Positions 49,682-61,268 are shown, numbered from the stretch's first letter. The stretch is 64,000 nt of DNA from Mesostigma viride (GCA_009746045.1 RPFO01000034.1:796961-860960); one strand, 5' to 3'. Notes: a model not told the origin generated them from the sequence alone. A program made the numbers and translations.

Positions 49682-49852
49682 CTGGAGGGGGGGGAGACAA
49701 GGGGCGCGGGGGCAAGGGGATACGCAGGGGCAATGGAACAGGGCGGCAGGCAGTAACAAAGGGAAGTTCAAGGATGAAGCAAGGAGGGTGCAGGAGGGAA
49801 GGGACAAAAGGAAGGGACAGAAGGAGGGCCAAACCAAAGGGGTTCAGGGAAC

Positions 49853-50062
49853 AGAGGGGCAAAGGGGCAAAGGGGCAAAGGGGCAAAGGGGCAAAGGGGC
49901 AAAGGGGCAAAGGGGCAAAGGGGCAAAGGGGCAAAGGGGCAAAGGGGCAAAGGGGCAAAGGGGCAAAGGGGCAAAGGGGCAAAGGGGCAAAGGGGCAAAG
50001 GGGCAAAGGGGCAAAGGGGCAAAGGGGCAAAGGGGCAAAGGGGCAAAGGGGCAAAGGGGCAA
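49853..50062. repeat. 10-base tandem repeat AAAGGGGCAA, about 21 copies
   Basis: A near-perfect array in the intron upstream (minus strand) of the first visible kinase exon. It is flanked by other A/G-rich repeats to about 50350, including a run of about 20 G at 50331. Confidence 0.97.
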
Positions 50063-50751
50063 GGGAAGAAACGGAAGGGGCCAAGGGACAGGACAAGAGA
50101 TGGGGCACATGGAGGGGTATCAGCATTGAGGAGGGAAGGAGCTAAATGGGGGGTGAACGATGGGCCGAAGGGGAAGGGAGGGCAGGGGAGAATAGGGGGA
50201 GCACAGACATGATAAGCAACACAAGAGAAGAATATTGTGTGTGTGTGTGTGCAGAAGGGGAAGGGAGGGCAGGGGAGGGGGGAGCGGGAGGGAGGGAACA
50301 AAGACATGATCAGCAAGAGAAGGGTGTTGGGGGGGGGGGGGGGGGGGGGGGCGGGAGAGAAGAGAGGAGGGATTGCGAGTGGGTGGGTAGGATAGTAATA
50401 ATAATAATAAGATATTATTAATGATATTATTATTCATAATAATCCATTTAACCACATTGCAAATAGCTATGTGCATGTGGTGAAGCTACTAATTAATGTA
50501 CACGTGACTGCGTCACGAGAGCATAAGTGGTGAGCATTAATTGTGAGTTCAAAACTTTCATACACCTGCTTGACATATGACTCATAAACTGCCGTGGCTT
50601 GAGTTGAAGTAGCACATTTTTCTTACCATCTAGAACCCAGGCAAGGCCCCAAATATGGAATAAATAACAGAGCTGGTGTGGACGCTTAGCCAGGAGGAAA
50701 ACATGCAGCACAACAGTCAACTGGAATAATAATTTGTGCGAGTAGGTAACA

Positions 50752-51009
50752 ATGGTGCTAGAAACATATGCGATTACAGATGCTCAGCAGCAGAAATACC
50801 GGACCAATATTGAAACCATTCTTTCGCATGACCAGTTCCATACATTAGCCAATCATCCATCGGACCTGATCTTTACTATGCCCAGCCACAAGTTTTTATG
50901 CGTGCAGTGCCATTACAACTGTTGGAATCAAGACATGTTCTTGCCGAACCATGCTGCCATGTGCATACGACATGCCACATATGGGGGAGGCAATGCAAGA
51001 GAGGGATGA
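50752..51009 (+). CDS. Small hypothetical ORF with Cys/His cluster
   Basis: An 85-codon frame with non-repetitive composition. Residues near 50-73 show CVQCHYNCWNQDMFLPNHAA followed by MC, a C-x2-C-x12-H-x4-C spacing compatible with zinc binding. No family was recognised and there is no obvious promoter or splice site. It may be a chance ORF or an exon of a zinc-finger or transposon protein. Confidence 0.25.
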   Translation: MVLETYAITDAQQQKYRTNIETILSHDQFHTLANHPSDLIFTMPSHKFLCVQCHYNCWNQDMFLPNHAAMCIRHATYGGGNAREG

Positions 51010-51235
51010 CTGCCATACGCTCAAAATAGCATTATGCAAGGCAATGTAGGGGTATCACATGGGGACACTGTCAGGGCGATCTCCGATACCCCCTAACACG
51101 TACATCGTGGGATGAGGCTTTCGCCCAACTCAAATACGTAATGGCCATCTTTGTCCGATGGCCGGAAGGGAGGGGAGGCCCGCGTCTGAATTACTGCAGG
51201 CGCGTGGCCATTAGAGGACCGCTGCCTGGTTCGGC

Positions 51236-51529
51236 CTAACGCAGCGGCTTCCGATAAGCTTCGCGTGTTTTCAGCTCGGGTGTAAAGGCCCTGGCCAGGA
51301 GCCGGGCTCGACGTCCCTGGCCGCCGAGAGGACTCATAAGCAGCCCCCGGGTGATCTCTATCCGACGGACGTGCAGGCGCAACTGCATCTTGAGCGTCTC
51401 GGGAATCAGCCCGGGCTGCTTCACCAGCTGGTGCCCCACCAGCATCGTATCTCGACCGCTGAAGAGTCGCCGATCACGCAGCGATGAGGGAGGGAACGCA
51501 AATGCATGAACGCCAATGCAACGGAGATC
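51236..51529 (-). CDS. Hypothetical small protein or exon
   Basis: A GC-richer island on the minus strand. After a pyrimidine-rich TCTCTCCTCTAG acceptor-like site at about 51530, a frame of about 97 codons runs to TAG. It is basic, with MQLRLHVRRIEITRGLL and ending TREAYRKPLR. An upstream frame (51903-51718) ends near an AAGGTAGGC donor, but its phase does not fit the acceptor, so the two cannot be joined with confidence. No family was recognised. It could be a small organelle protein. Confidence 0.3.
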   Translation of the reverse strand, partial: DLRCIGVHAFAFPPSSLRDRRLFSGRDTMLVGHQLVKQPGLIPETLKMQLRLHVRRIEITRGLLMSPLGGQGRRARLLARAFTPELKTREAYRKPLR

Positions 51530-52583
51530 TAGAGGAGAGAAGCATACAGTGCTAAGAAAACCTTTCTGTGATACGGTGCGCTAGAACGCCCTAATTGCGG
51601 AAATTTGCGACACAAAAACACACGCAAGAAGATGCCGACAACGGGTGTAAGGCGAACTGATATTTGCTTGGCGAAGCGTCACCAATAGACATGTGAGGCA
51701 CACGGGCTAAGATGCTCTCAAACGAAATGTAGTTTGCCTACCTTACTGGACCGATATGTCTCTCGAGAATTCCCTGTGCGCTTGTCGCCAGCAGTCTCGC
51801 CATAGCGATGCTGCCCCTCCATTGCAATAGTCGCCCTTAATAATCCTACAGCATTCGGGCTGATTCTGAAGAAAGGGCCAGCAACTGCCCGCTCCCTACG
51901 CAACCAATGACTGTAACCATTTCAAACCATAAGGCACGACCTTAAAAAACACTGGCTACGCTGGATATTTCAAAACGTAAAATAATTACCGGGTAGGGAT
52001 CCTAACGGCCATAACACCATGGCAGCACCGTTACTGGAGGTCGCTCGTGCGCTCGCTGTGTCGCATCGCGCGGTCTCGAAACGAACTAACTAACGTGCGT
52101 GCGTGTCATGCTCACTCAGCCGTTCAGCAACGGAAGCACGTCGCCTGGGACATGTCCCGAACCAAGTTGGGATTCCTCCTGCTTCCGAATTCCAGCTTTT
52201 TAACGGACGATACTAGTAATGATGCCACTATAGATTCTATGCTGCCCATTTGCGGCGTTGGAACAACAACAACTGATCATGAATTCATGATCATGAAGAC
52301 GCCCAACGCCCAACGAAAAACAACATTCTGTGATTGTTGAGTTGTGGAAGTTTGGCGAACTTGAATAGAGAAATTAGCGCAGATGGCTATGGCGGCGTAA
52401 AGGATAGTAGGCGATAGCCTCGACCATTCGCGACCGGGAAGATACCTCCAGATTCTTCGTAAAAAGGTGCGTCTAACGAGCTCCCTCTTGCCCGCAACCT
52501 TTTAGGCTAGCCGCCATGCGGTCCATGTCGGTCACAGGCTGTCTTACGTGGGTACGTAAGCACCTGCAAACCACATTGTTCTC

Positions 52584-52826
52584 ATGACGGCTAGCCCGGA
52601 TTGCGGTCGGATTACGGGTAAAGTGCTGTTCGTGGGACGGTACAAGCTATGGTCAGTGCATACCCGGCAGGTGCTGGGTTTCCTGATTATGCAAATACCC
52701 CCCTACCGCAGGTGCGGACGACACACTTTAACCCTGGTTACGGAATTACCATGCACTGGCGGTTTAGTGGAGGAACCACTAGCGCCTTCCCTGGCGACTC
52801 GACTTCGCCTAGAAACCCCCCCCTGA
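52584..52826 (+). pseudogene. Remnant of an L1-like ORF2 C-terminus
   Basis: YKLWSVHTRQVLGFLI here parallels WRLWSVYTRQILTAFI at 57140-57190 of the LINE downstream, including the DNA phrase TATGGTCAGTG. It appears to be a tail piece of a related element. Confidence 0.5.
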
Positions 52827-53059
52827 GATCTGCCGTCATTGCTAGACACGGCAAGGCAATGAGGCTTTCACCCATGGTCATCACCCATCAGCTCAAATCC
52901 GGCACCCCACCAACACCCGACACTGACACTCTTCCTCGCTTGTGGTTTCTCTGCGCTTGTGCTTTTCCATGGTTGCCCCGACGTGGCGGCGCCGGACGCA
53001 ACGGACGTGGCTGCCGCGCCAACCGTGACTAGGTAAGACCTGCCTGATACGCCACTAAC

Positions 53060-54121
53060 ATGAGCCAACTCACCATAGTATCATGGAATGTACGCGGTCT
53101 CAATAGCTATGGAGTACGTACTGCTATTGGCATTCCCAATACTACTCGTATCAAGCAATTATCCCTTCACCTCGCATCATTACTGCAGGGCTACGGCGGC
53201 CCAGCCCATGAGATCTGGCTGGGCCTGCAAGAGCATAAAATTCAAGGCCCGGGGGTCACGGCCAACAAAGCAGTGAGAGCACTAGCTCCTAATAGTGAGA
53301 GTCGTTGGGCCTGGGCGCGAGGAACCCAGGGGGGCACAGCTTTGATTCAATACCGTAAAACGGCTTCCTCACACCTCACCTGCCACACGTGGTCCCAACC
53401 GGTAGATACGGCGGCGGCTCAATGGCAAGGCCGCTGGGTACGACAGCACATCACCTGGGATAGCAAGCAGGGGTACCTTCTTTCAATTTACGCCCCAACC
53501 GACCCAGCTGAACAACATAATTTTTTCAAAGACATGTTTCAGATGATCCACGCCATTACTTCCCACGGCCTGGAGATCATATTGATGGGTGATTTCAATC
53601 TAGACATGGCGGCGCACCCTCAATCACGTACAAACCCCTTTCACGAACAGCTACTAGAGCTTAACCTACACGACCTACTGCGCTCCAGGGACAACGACCA
53701 CACTTGGCTTGCAACACGCGACGGTCACCGCATCACACGCCGTCTAGACAGAATCTATGCCACGCACGCTTGGGCGGACCTTGTATGTCATGCTAGGGTA
53801 GATCGCTCTATCACTCTTTCGGACCACTACCCTTGTATTATCACCTTAACGCACCACACCCCACCGACGCGGGGACCCGGTATCCCCCGCTTCAACCGAG
53901 ACTTATTGAGGGATCAAACATTCACGGCTCAAGTAAAAGCTTTTTGGCGAGAGTGGGTGGCCAGCATCCCTCACTATACCGATCATTGTCGATGGATGCA
54001 AGCCGGCCTACAACATGTATTGCAACTTTCCAAGAAATACACTGCTGAGCTCAGACAACAGAAAGGCCATGAATACCGATGTTATGAACGTATTGTCAAC
54101 CGTCTACAACTTAACCCTTAG
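53060..54121 (+). CDS. LINE ORF2, apurinic-type endonuclease part
   Basis: Starts MSQLTIVSWNVRGLNS (the catalytic Asn box). LGLQEHKI (Glu), LMGDFNLD (Asp/Asn), RLDRIYAT and LSDHYPCI (final Asp/His) follow in order, as in LINE endonucleases that nick target DNA. It runs into the transposon end and stops four codons later at a TAG within the inverted repeat. Confidence 0.9.
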   Translation: MSQLTIVSWNVRGLNSYGVRTAIGIPNTTRIKQLSLHLASLLQGYGGPAHEIWLGLQEHKIQGPGVTANKAVRALAPNSESRWAWARGTQGGTALIQYRKTASSHLTCHTWSQPVDTAAAQWQGRWVRQHITWDSKQGYLLSIYAPTDPAEQHNFFKDMFQMIHAITSHGLEIILMGDFNLDMAAHPQSRTNPFHEQLLELNLHDLLRSRDNDHTWLATRDGHRITRRLDRIYATHAWADLVCHARVDRSITLSDHYPCIITLTHHTPPTRGPGIPRFNRDLLRDQTFTAQVKAFWREWVASIPHYTDHCRWMQAGLQHVLQLSKKYTAELRQQKGHEYRCYERIVNRLQLNP

Positions 54122-55458
54122 TCGGGAAACTACCCGACCTGTCGGGTAGTTTGACTAACGGTCGAATTTCGCGCCGCGCCGTGAGCGCCGCGCCACTTGT
54201 GACGGATGTCAGTGGTCCGGTGGGTCCGGGGACACTTAGGGACGAGGGTGGTGCATAGGTTTGGGGGTAATATTCGCCATAGCCTGGTAATTACAACGTG
54301 CATTGAGCAGGTATCACGTGACTTTGGCGGGAAATTTTCACTCGCGCGCGCGCGTAACTAGATATGGCTGCCAGCATGCCGTTCTCACGGAAATTTTGCG
54401 TGTCGAGGCTAGAAACGGTTCAGAATTTCGCTCAGAATGACTTAACGTGATTTTCGTAGGTCAGGCATGGCCAAACTTGTAGGATTGGGAAAATTCAGGT
54501 AGGAAAATACTGCCTTCTGGGTCGTCAGTGCCAGATGAGTAATCGCTTATCATATTTCCATTTTATCCTCGTGGCCGGGCAGTCTGCGCCAGCCCAAGCA
54601 TCCAGATTTGGTACCGGATGTCCGCTGATGCGTTTGCTGGGAATGCGGACGCGTTGATAGGTAATATTTGAACGGAGCATCAACCTTGTAATCATAAAGG
54701 ATGCATGCATGATGCGGCTATGGCGACCTATGCCTGTAAAGCAATGGTATGTGTGAGATATGAGGGTCCCGGCCAGTGGAATCCGGGCAGGACGTGAACG
54801 AGCCAGGTATGGCAACGTGTTTGCGTGTCCTTTGCAGCGGAATACGTCTCCCATGCATTATATTTGACAAGCTTTTTAGTGCACCTTTCAGCAAGCCTCC
54901 ATGCCTGCTGTAAAGAGGGGTATTAGCCCTGCAAGTGACCAGTTTATGGCATTTCTTTGGAGCATATCATTTCGTTAATGCAGGTAGGCAACATGTTTGT
55001 ATTCCAGCACCTTTGGCAATCTTTTATAGCTTGCTATAATGCATTCTTGTATTGCATGTCTTAGATGGCTGTTTACGCGCGCGTAACCCACACACATATA
55101 TGAGCACCTTATATAGGTCTAATGGGTTATCCGGGTGGTCTGACCCAAGGAAAGCACCATTGGACTATCCAACTAAGTTGTCCAATGTTGTTGTTGAGGT
55201 TCCATACCCTCCCTGAGAAGTTAGGTGGGGGTTCACTTTTCCTTGGGGAAAAAAGATCGTCTTTTGTCCAAGTTTGACTGGAGCTATCATCCAAATGCTT
55301 CGATAAACCCGTGGTATTATTGCATATTCTGAAAGCCCTCGAAGTGTAGATACTCCTAGCATCTTGGTTGGGGGCATTTGGAGTTGTGGCCTGTGAGTTA
55401 TGATTTTTCTCATTTTCAGGGGTCTGAAAGTGCCAAAAATGGTCCTCCCGACTAAGGG
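54115..55458. mobile_element. Non-autonomous piggyBac-like transposon (1344 bases)
   Basis: TTAA lies immediately outside both ends (54111-54114 and 55459-55462), and the ends are inverted CCCTTAGTCGGGA (13 bases). TTAA duplication plus CCC-starting ends define the piggyBac superfamily. A subterminal palindrome AACTACCCGAC/GTCGGGTAGTT lies at about 54128-54151. No transposase frame was found; the longest frame (54854-54525, -) has no recognised motif. Confidence 0.87.
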
Positions 55459-55462
55459 TTAA

Positions 55463-57284
55463 GCAAACACTCAATACTTATGACATGGCGAAATTGCAAC
55501 AAGCCCAGCTAGCCTTGGACAAACTGCGATACGAAAGACACGCTAACGCCATAGATGCGGAAAACCTTTGGTGGCACACAACGGGGGAAAAAATGAATAA
55601 AGAATATTTTGCACTCCTCCCCAAGCAACGAACACACACGCTGATAACAGAAATTCACGACGACCAGGGCATCCACACAGACACCCATTCCATACTAAAC
55701 AGCGGTCATCAATATTTTACGAAGCTATTCCGAAGTAAACCGCACCCTGAAGCACCTCAAGCTATCCACCAAGTCCTTCAGGCGATACCACGGCACCTCA
55801 CCACCACGCAGCAGCAAGAACTAGATCAGACACCCACACAAGCTGAGACACAGGCTGCTATGCTCAAAATCAAACTCGGCAGTGCACCCGGCGTGGACGG
55901 CATCCCTGTAGAATTTTGGAGGAAGTTTTGGCCCGACCTTTCTGCCGGCTTTTACAAATGCGTCCTCGAAGTATGGCGCACAGGTATCGTCCCTGGCAAC
56001 TGGGCAGAAACCGCACTAATCCTCATATTTAAAAAGGGGTCTAAAACTCAATGGCAAAACTACCGTCCCATACGACTACTCACGGTTGCGTACAAAATCA
56101 TCAGTAAAATACTACAACTACGCATTTACACAGTACTCGACGACCTAATCGGTCCGGAACAAGTCGGCTTCCGCGCTAACCTACACATAAACGATAGCAT
56201 AACCATGCTTATGGACATAGTGGAAAAAGCGTGGCGCCACAACATACTCGGCATCATACTATTTTGGGATTTCAAAAAAGCTTTTGACCGCATGTGTTGG
56301 GACTACCTCGAGAAGACATTGCGCGGTTTCGGATTTGGTGGCACTTTCACGTATGTCACCATCGGTATGATTAAATCGCTCTCATGGACCCTACTCCTAA
56401 ACGGGCACTTCTCACGCACAGGCACTAGCTCTAGGTCACTCCCACAAGGCGACTGCATGTCCCCGCTCCTGTTTCTTCTTGCGCATGCCGGGCTGTTCTT
56501 TTTGCACGCTCGCGACAACAGGATCAGGGGCTTCCCCATCCAAGGTAAACCGCGAGGTTTGTTCCAAACTGCTTATGTTGATGACACCACTAATGTCTGT
56601 ACCTCCACTACCGATGTGCATGCTATCATGGAGAATATCACGACATACTCTATGGCCTCTCAACAGCGGTGTAACGTGCAAAAGTCCACGGGGCTGCACA
56701 TCGGGAGAGGATCCTCCCCCCGCTTATCACTCCCTAATCTGCCTGTGACATGGGTCCAGCCAGACGGTCACCACCTATTACACAACTGCCCTATCGGCTG
56801 CACTATGGATGGACGTCTTGCTGAACACCCCACCTTTTTGTATGACAACACAACACACAGTGGCAAACTCACAGGCATGCTCCAAGCGGCATCAAGATGG
56901 GCAGCGATTCCCCGTCTCAGCCTACGGGGCAGGGTCCTCCTCACCAACCAAATGTTATTCTCCAAAGTGCTCTACTACTGCCAAGGTCACCCACCTAACG
57001 AGTACACCACCAAGATCATCCAACGAATCGGCAGCAATTTTGTTTGGAAACAGCAGGGTATCATAACACACACGGTGCCGGGATGGATCGATCGGGACAT
57101 GTCCTATATGCCATGGGTTCAAGGAGGCTTGGGCTTACATAATATGGAGTGGCGTTTATGGTCAGTGTACACCAGACAGATCTTAACCGCGTTCATAGGG
57201 GGGGGGCCCACAATCAATCTACAATACCCATGCCAAATTTTATTACTTGAGGAGACGCCATTTCAACAAATACATGACAATTGA
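55463..57284 (+). CDS. LINE ORF2, reverse transcriptase part
   Basis: About 600 codons with the RT blocks in order: APGVDGIPVEFW, NYRPIRLL, FWDFKKAFDR (first catalytic Asp), LPQGDCMSPLLF and AYVDDTTNV (catalytic YVDD). A long C-terminal region follows and ends at TGA. The layout is L1-like. No stop or frameshift is seen. It lost its continuity with the endonuclease only through the inserted transposon. Confidence 0.92.
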
Positions 57285-57702
57285 TGCTCATTGTGAATGC
57301 GTTTCCACATGAAATCATTACCATTTCATGCAATTTGGTCACTGGTGCGCTTTCCGCGTGCACTTTTCATTACTAGATTGCTTAAATTTATTAAAATTTA
57401 TTAACATTTATTAAAATTTATTCAAGTCGGGGTAAAATTGGCTGTTTTTGTCAAAGTGTCATGCACTCGGAGGGTAAGCAAGTGAGACAAGTTGTAGATT
57501 AAATTTACAATTGCACAACCCTCTCCACGACCCCGCTAGTTCTATTTATAGAACGAATTATAATTATTGCCAAAATTGTGCACAAGCCTGTGCACAACCC
57601 AACCAGTAATTCCCACTTGAACTTTGAATATTCAAGTGAATGCTCTGGAGACAGATGTACAGATCGATCTTTACAAATGTACACGAGTTCAGATCAAGCT
57701 AT
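57285..57702. other. AT-rich stretch, no gene
   Basis: Contains the AAATTTATT repeats at 57385-57424 and AGTCGGGGTAAAATTGGCT at about 57425, which is shared (complemented) with about 21018-21036. Confidence 0.4.
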
Positions 57703-59769
57703 CTAACTACCTACTAACAGGCGTTTCTTTACAGGTGCCCGTCCGCTCGTCTTCTTTACACCCCCCTCCCGCACATCTGCGCCAGCCTTCCCTTGAGGTT
57801 TTCGTTTGCCCTGCCCTGCGGCTTGGTCTCCCCCCTTCTCTTGGAGTCGTGGGGAAGATCTGGTCGCTGGGGAAGATCTGGTCGCCAGGTACCCCTTGTC
57901 CATCCACCACTCCAAATACGTTCCCTCAGGTGGCTTGAAACAGTTCCGCATCTCGTCTTGTTGTACCTTGAAAATTATGTTGGGCATCGTCCCCTCCTCC
58001 CCATTAATCCAGATTCCCTTTTCGTCACACCCTTCTGCCCAAAATTTAACGTACCACACGCCCGTTTTATCCACCTTTCGAACGACTCCATGCACCAGGA
58101 ACGTGTCGACGTGGAAATCAGGCATGTGTGCCAGCTTCATTGGGTCTGCATTGAGTTTAGCCACCGAATCAGCAGCCCACGTGGGCTTCCACAACGTATC
58201 AAGGCGCTGGGATTGGTTCTTCCGATACTGGCAAAATTCCCCGCCGTGCTTGCACAATACCGAAACCGGACATCCAACAGGCGAGCGGGGCACGACCCGT
58301 TTCCCCCCCCCCCACCTTCCAGATTCTCCATCCACGTCTGCCAACTTGGTAGTGGCACTTTCTTGTCTAGTGGCTTGGGCTGGGTTGCGGTAACTGTGAC
58401 ACGTCTTTGTGGCGCTTCCTCCTCAGGTTCCGATTCTTCCGATTCTTCCGAATCTTCCTCAAACCCTTTGGGTGGGCCGCCATGCGCGTCATCCTTTGGC
58501 GGCTCCTCTTCAGACTCGTCACCTGTGTGTGGGACAAGCAATGACGAGCGGCGCAATTAGTTATCATTACAATCGCAAATCAAACTTGGGAATATGCAAA
58601 CATCATAATTTAACCGACCATATTCACTCAGATTAACTTACCCTTTGACAGATGACTAGCCGTTGCTCTTGATCGAACGTGCCCGCCAGGCGAAAGGAGC
58701 TTTTTGCAGTAGTCGACGGCACGCCCCAACATCCCCCCCCCGACGCCCCCGAATTCCCCCTCGAGCCTCCCTCCCCTCCCCCCCCTCCTTCCCCCCTTCC
58801 CCCGATGCGCCGGTCGACCCGCCCCCCTCTCCGCCCTTCGACCCGCCCCCCTCTCCGCCCTTTGACCCGCCCCCCTCTCCACCCTTCTCTCCCCCCCCCT
58901 CTCCGCCCTTGGACCCGCCCCCCTCTCCGCCCTTTGACCCGCCCCCCTCTCCACCCTTTGACCCGCCCCCCTCTCCGCCCTTCGACCCGCCCCCCTCTCC
59001 GCCCTTCGACCCCCTCCCCTCTCCGCCCTTCTCTCCGCCCCCCTCTCCATCCTTCGACCCCCTCCCCTCTCCGCCCTTCGACCCGCCCCCCTCTCCGTGC
59101 TTCGACCCCCCCCCCTCTCCGCCCTTCGACCCCCCCCCTCTCCGCCCTTCGACCCGCCCCCCTCTCCGTCCTTCGACCCCCCCCTCTCCGCCCTTCGACC
59201 CGCCCCCCTCTCCGCCCTTCGAACCCCCCCCTCTCCGTCCTTCGACCCGCCCCCCTTATCACCACCCTCATTCCCGTCCCCCTCATCATCGCCGGCACCA
59301 TCATCACCAACCTCCTCCCCATCATCACCCCCATGTGACCCGACATCCTCATCATCCCCCATTGAGACGTCTTCGGCCGCGGGGGTCTCCGAGGCGGCGC
59401 GCTTCCGGCGTTTCTTTTTGGTGCCAGCGCCTGCCGTCTCCAGCGGACGCTTCTGGGCTGCACCCGCAATTTCCTTGCCCGAACGGCCGTTGGGATTGGA
59501 AATATCCTCCCCCTGTGGCCGCTTCCCAAGTACCTTCAGAAGGACCTTAAACCCATCCACCTGCTCCTTTGACCCAATGAAGATCACGGGTGGGTTGAAG
59601 AATCCCGTGAAATCGCCTAGGTACGACGACCAGTCGTCCTTCACACCATTGAAATCTCCACAATCCTTCGCCGCCTTCCAGTCCCTTTTCTCCACCCACA
59701 AACCCGTTCGACCCTTCAACAATTCCTCATCATTCCACAGCTTCGCGTGGTGTTCCAAATTCAGCAGCC
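57703..59769 (-). pseudogene. Unrecognised two-exon gene, cut by LTR insertion and with a G-run frameshift
   Basis: Exon one is open from the LTR boundary (59769) to 58642 and ends at a GTAAGT donor. Exon two starts at 58522 after CCCACACACAG and ends at 57703; phases agree. Exon one begins mid-frame (..NRLLNLEHHAKLWNDEEL), has a nuclear-signal-like KKKRRKR, an acidic Asp/Gly region and then an Arg-Glu-Gly coding minisatellite. Exon two starts acidic (EESEESEPEEEAP). At a run of ten G near 58310 the frame changes to one containing VLCKHGGEFCQYRK and VHGVVRKVDKTGVWYVKFW. Whether the G-run shift is real or a read error is unknown. No family was recognised; a chromatin-type or transposon protein is possible. 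Confidence 0.5.
58799..59262. repeat. Coding minisatellite CCTCTCCGCCCTTCGACC, 24-27 base units
   Basis: About 18-19 units of CTCTCCGCCCTTCGACCCGC with variable C runs. The C-run length changes move the peptide between RRAERGG-, VEGRRGG- and SKDGEGG-like frames on the minus strand. Confidence 0.93.
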
Positions 59770-60342
59770 TGTTACGTCGCGTAACAATTCGTTGTAGTTA
59801 CGGACGTAAATTAGGTCCTTTGCCTCGGTTGTCCCTAGGTTTACGTTTAGGCTCCTACCGGGACATTATTGTCCTCGTAACAGTACTGTGGTACATTGGG
59901 TGCCGTTGGGCGCCGCGCCGCGTACTTTACTAGTGGTCCTGATCCTGTGGTAGAATGTAGTGGACCAGCGTGCATCAGTAGATTTAGTGGACCAGCGTGC
60001 ACCTGTAGGCGAGGGCCATGTCGGCCCGAGCGTGTTGGACCGTTGGTGACCATTTATGCGCGTTCTACCCCTTGTGTGTGCACTCGGCGTGTGTTAAATG
60101 AATTAACACATATAGGCTTGGGTCACGGCAGTGTAGTTGTGTTTCCTTCCTCTATTCCTGGAGTAAACGGGTTTTGATAAATGGTTGTATGGCGTATTAT
60201 AGTAACACTTACGTTAATGCATTGAGATCAGCTCCGTCACGTTCGTCTTTCGCCAGAGGGTTAAGTAGAGGAGGCCTGACCAGTTTAGGTAGTATCAGGC
60301 CCATTAGAGGTAGAGGTGGAGGTAGATATCCGCGGCGTAACA
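59770..60342 (+). mobile_element. Putative 5' LTR of the Ty3/gypsy element
   Basis: Starts TGTTACG and ends CGTAACA, giving TG..CA ends with a 7-base inverted repeat, 573 bases long. TGGTTCCGGAGG two bases later could be the primer-binding site, though no tRNA was matched. The 3' LTR is outside the window, so the right end is inferred. Confidence 0.55.
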
Positions 60343-60875
60343 ATGGTTCCGGAGGAACTTCAGTAGGTAGTGAACGAGACGACTATCCCTTGCCACATAC
60401 ACCTTTTCAAGACCCCTTCCGCGTCCAGGAACAAGAAGTCGACACTTCCTTGATAGGTAATGGGCGGGTCGCCTTCAAGCTAGGAGCGTCGTGCTGCCCG
60501 TTTCGGGACACGCTTTACCTAGAAGCTAGACCTGCTCACAGCGGATAAATCCTTTCGTAGTTAGCCTGTCCTTCGCCTTGTTTTCCTGCTTACGGTTGTT
60601 TCCTGCCTTAGATAGGGGAGTATTACTGTTCGGAGACGATTAGCGTCGCAGTACCTACACCTTTTTCCTTGTGCTGCTGCTTTATTAGACGGCCGCACCC
60701 GCAGAGTTACGGGGCGCTGTGTTAGGACGAGCGCTGGGATATCCGGCCGCTGACTTAGGACGAGAGCTGGAAACTCCCGCCCTCCTTCTTCTTTCGGTGA
60801 TCCAGATCGTCAAGCTAAGTCGCCTACCCCTACCTCGTCTAGCTTGACATCACAAGACACGCCAGGTGAGTTATC

Positions 60876-61268
60876 ATGAGTCAACGTCGTGTTTTTACTG
60901 CGCCTTCCCATTCATCTAGTGATAATAGTTTAGCTAAGTATTACGTAGTTATTACCCCTCAATGGTCAGCCATTTTCCTCTCTTGGTCAGATGCTAGGAA
61001 GATAGTGCAAAACCGTACATATAATGTAATTAGGTATAAGAAATTTGTTACCTTCGAGGAAGCTCAACAATTCCTTATAGACCATAGCGTATCAGATCTA
61101 GGCCTACACGTACGTTCTACTCCTCATGGTCGCCCTCCTGTAGAAGCTCTAGATTTTGCTACCCCTCCTTCGTCTCCCCCTAAGAGGGCTGCATCCTCAT
61201 CTAGCTTAGATACTCCTCTCACCTTGGAATTCGGTTCCCTATCCATTACTGTTGTTAAAAAGGACTGA
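60876..61268 (+). CDS. Accessory ORF with RNase H1 N-terminal (viroplasmin-like) domain
   Basis: 130 codons from ATG to TGA between the LTR and gag. Residues about 21-69 read AKYYVVITPQ, AIFLSWSDARKIVQ, YKKFVTFEEAQQFLIDH. This is the pattern of the hybrid-binding domain found at the N-terminus of RNase H1 and in caulimovirus viroplasmin: Y-V, a short loop, the I-F-x-SW core, YKKF and EEA-x-x-FL. The C-terminal half is Ser/Pro-rich and disordered (SSPPKRAASSSS). In RNase H1 this domain binds RNA-DNA hybrids, so a role near reverse transcription is possible. It stands alone, not fused to a nuclease. A preceding frame (60174-60548) is Arg/Gly-rich and unassigned. Confidence 0.65.
   Translation: MSQRRVFTAPSHSSSDNSLAKYYVVITPQWSAIFLSWSDARKIVQNRTYNVIRYKKFVTFEEAQQFLIDHSVSDLGLHVRSTPHGRPPVEALDFATPPSSPPKRAASSSSLDTPLTLEFGSLSITVVKKD

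Larger units (their letters stand above)
53060..57284 (+). mobile_element. L1-like LINE ORF2 interrupted by a piggyBac-like element
   Basis: Endonuclease and reverse-transcriptase halves of one ORF2 are separated by the DNA transposon at 54115-55458. If the transposon and one TTAA are discounted, the two halves are in the same frame (958 codons plus stop). Element ends were not located; an AAATTTATT-type repeat at 57385-57424 may be the 3' tail. Confidence 0.88.
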
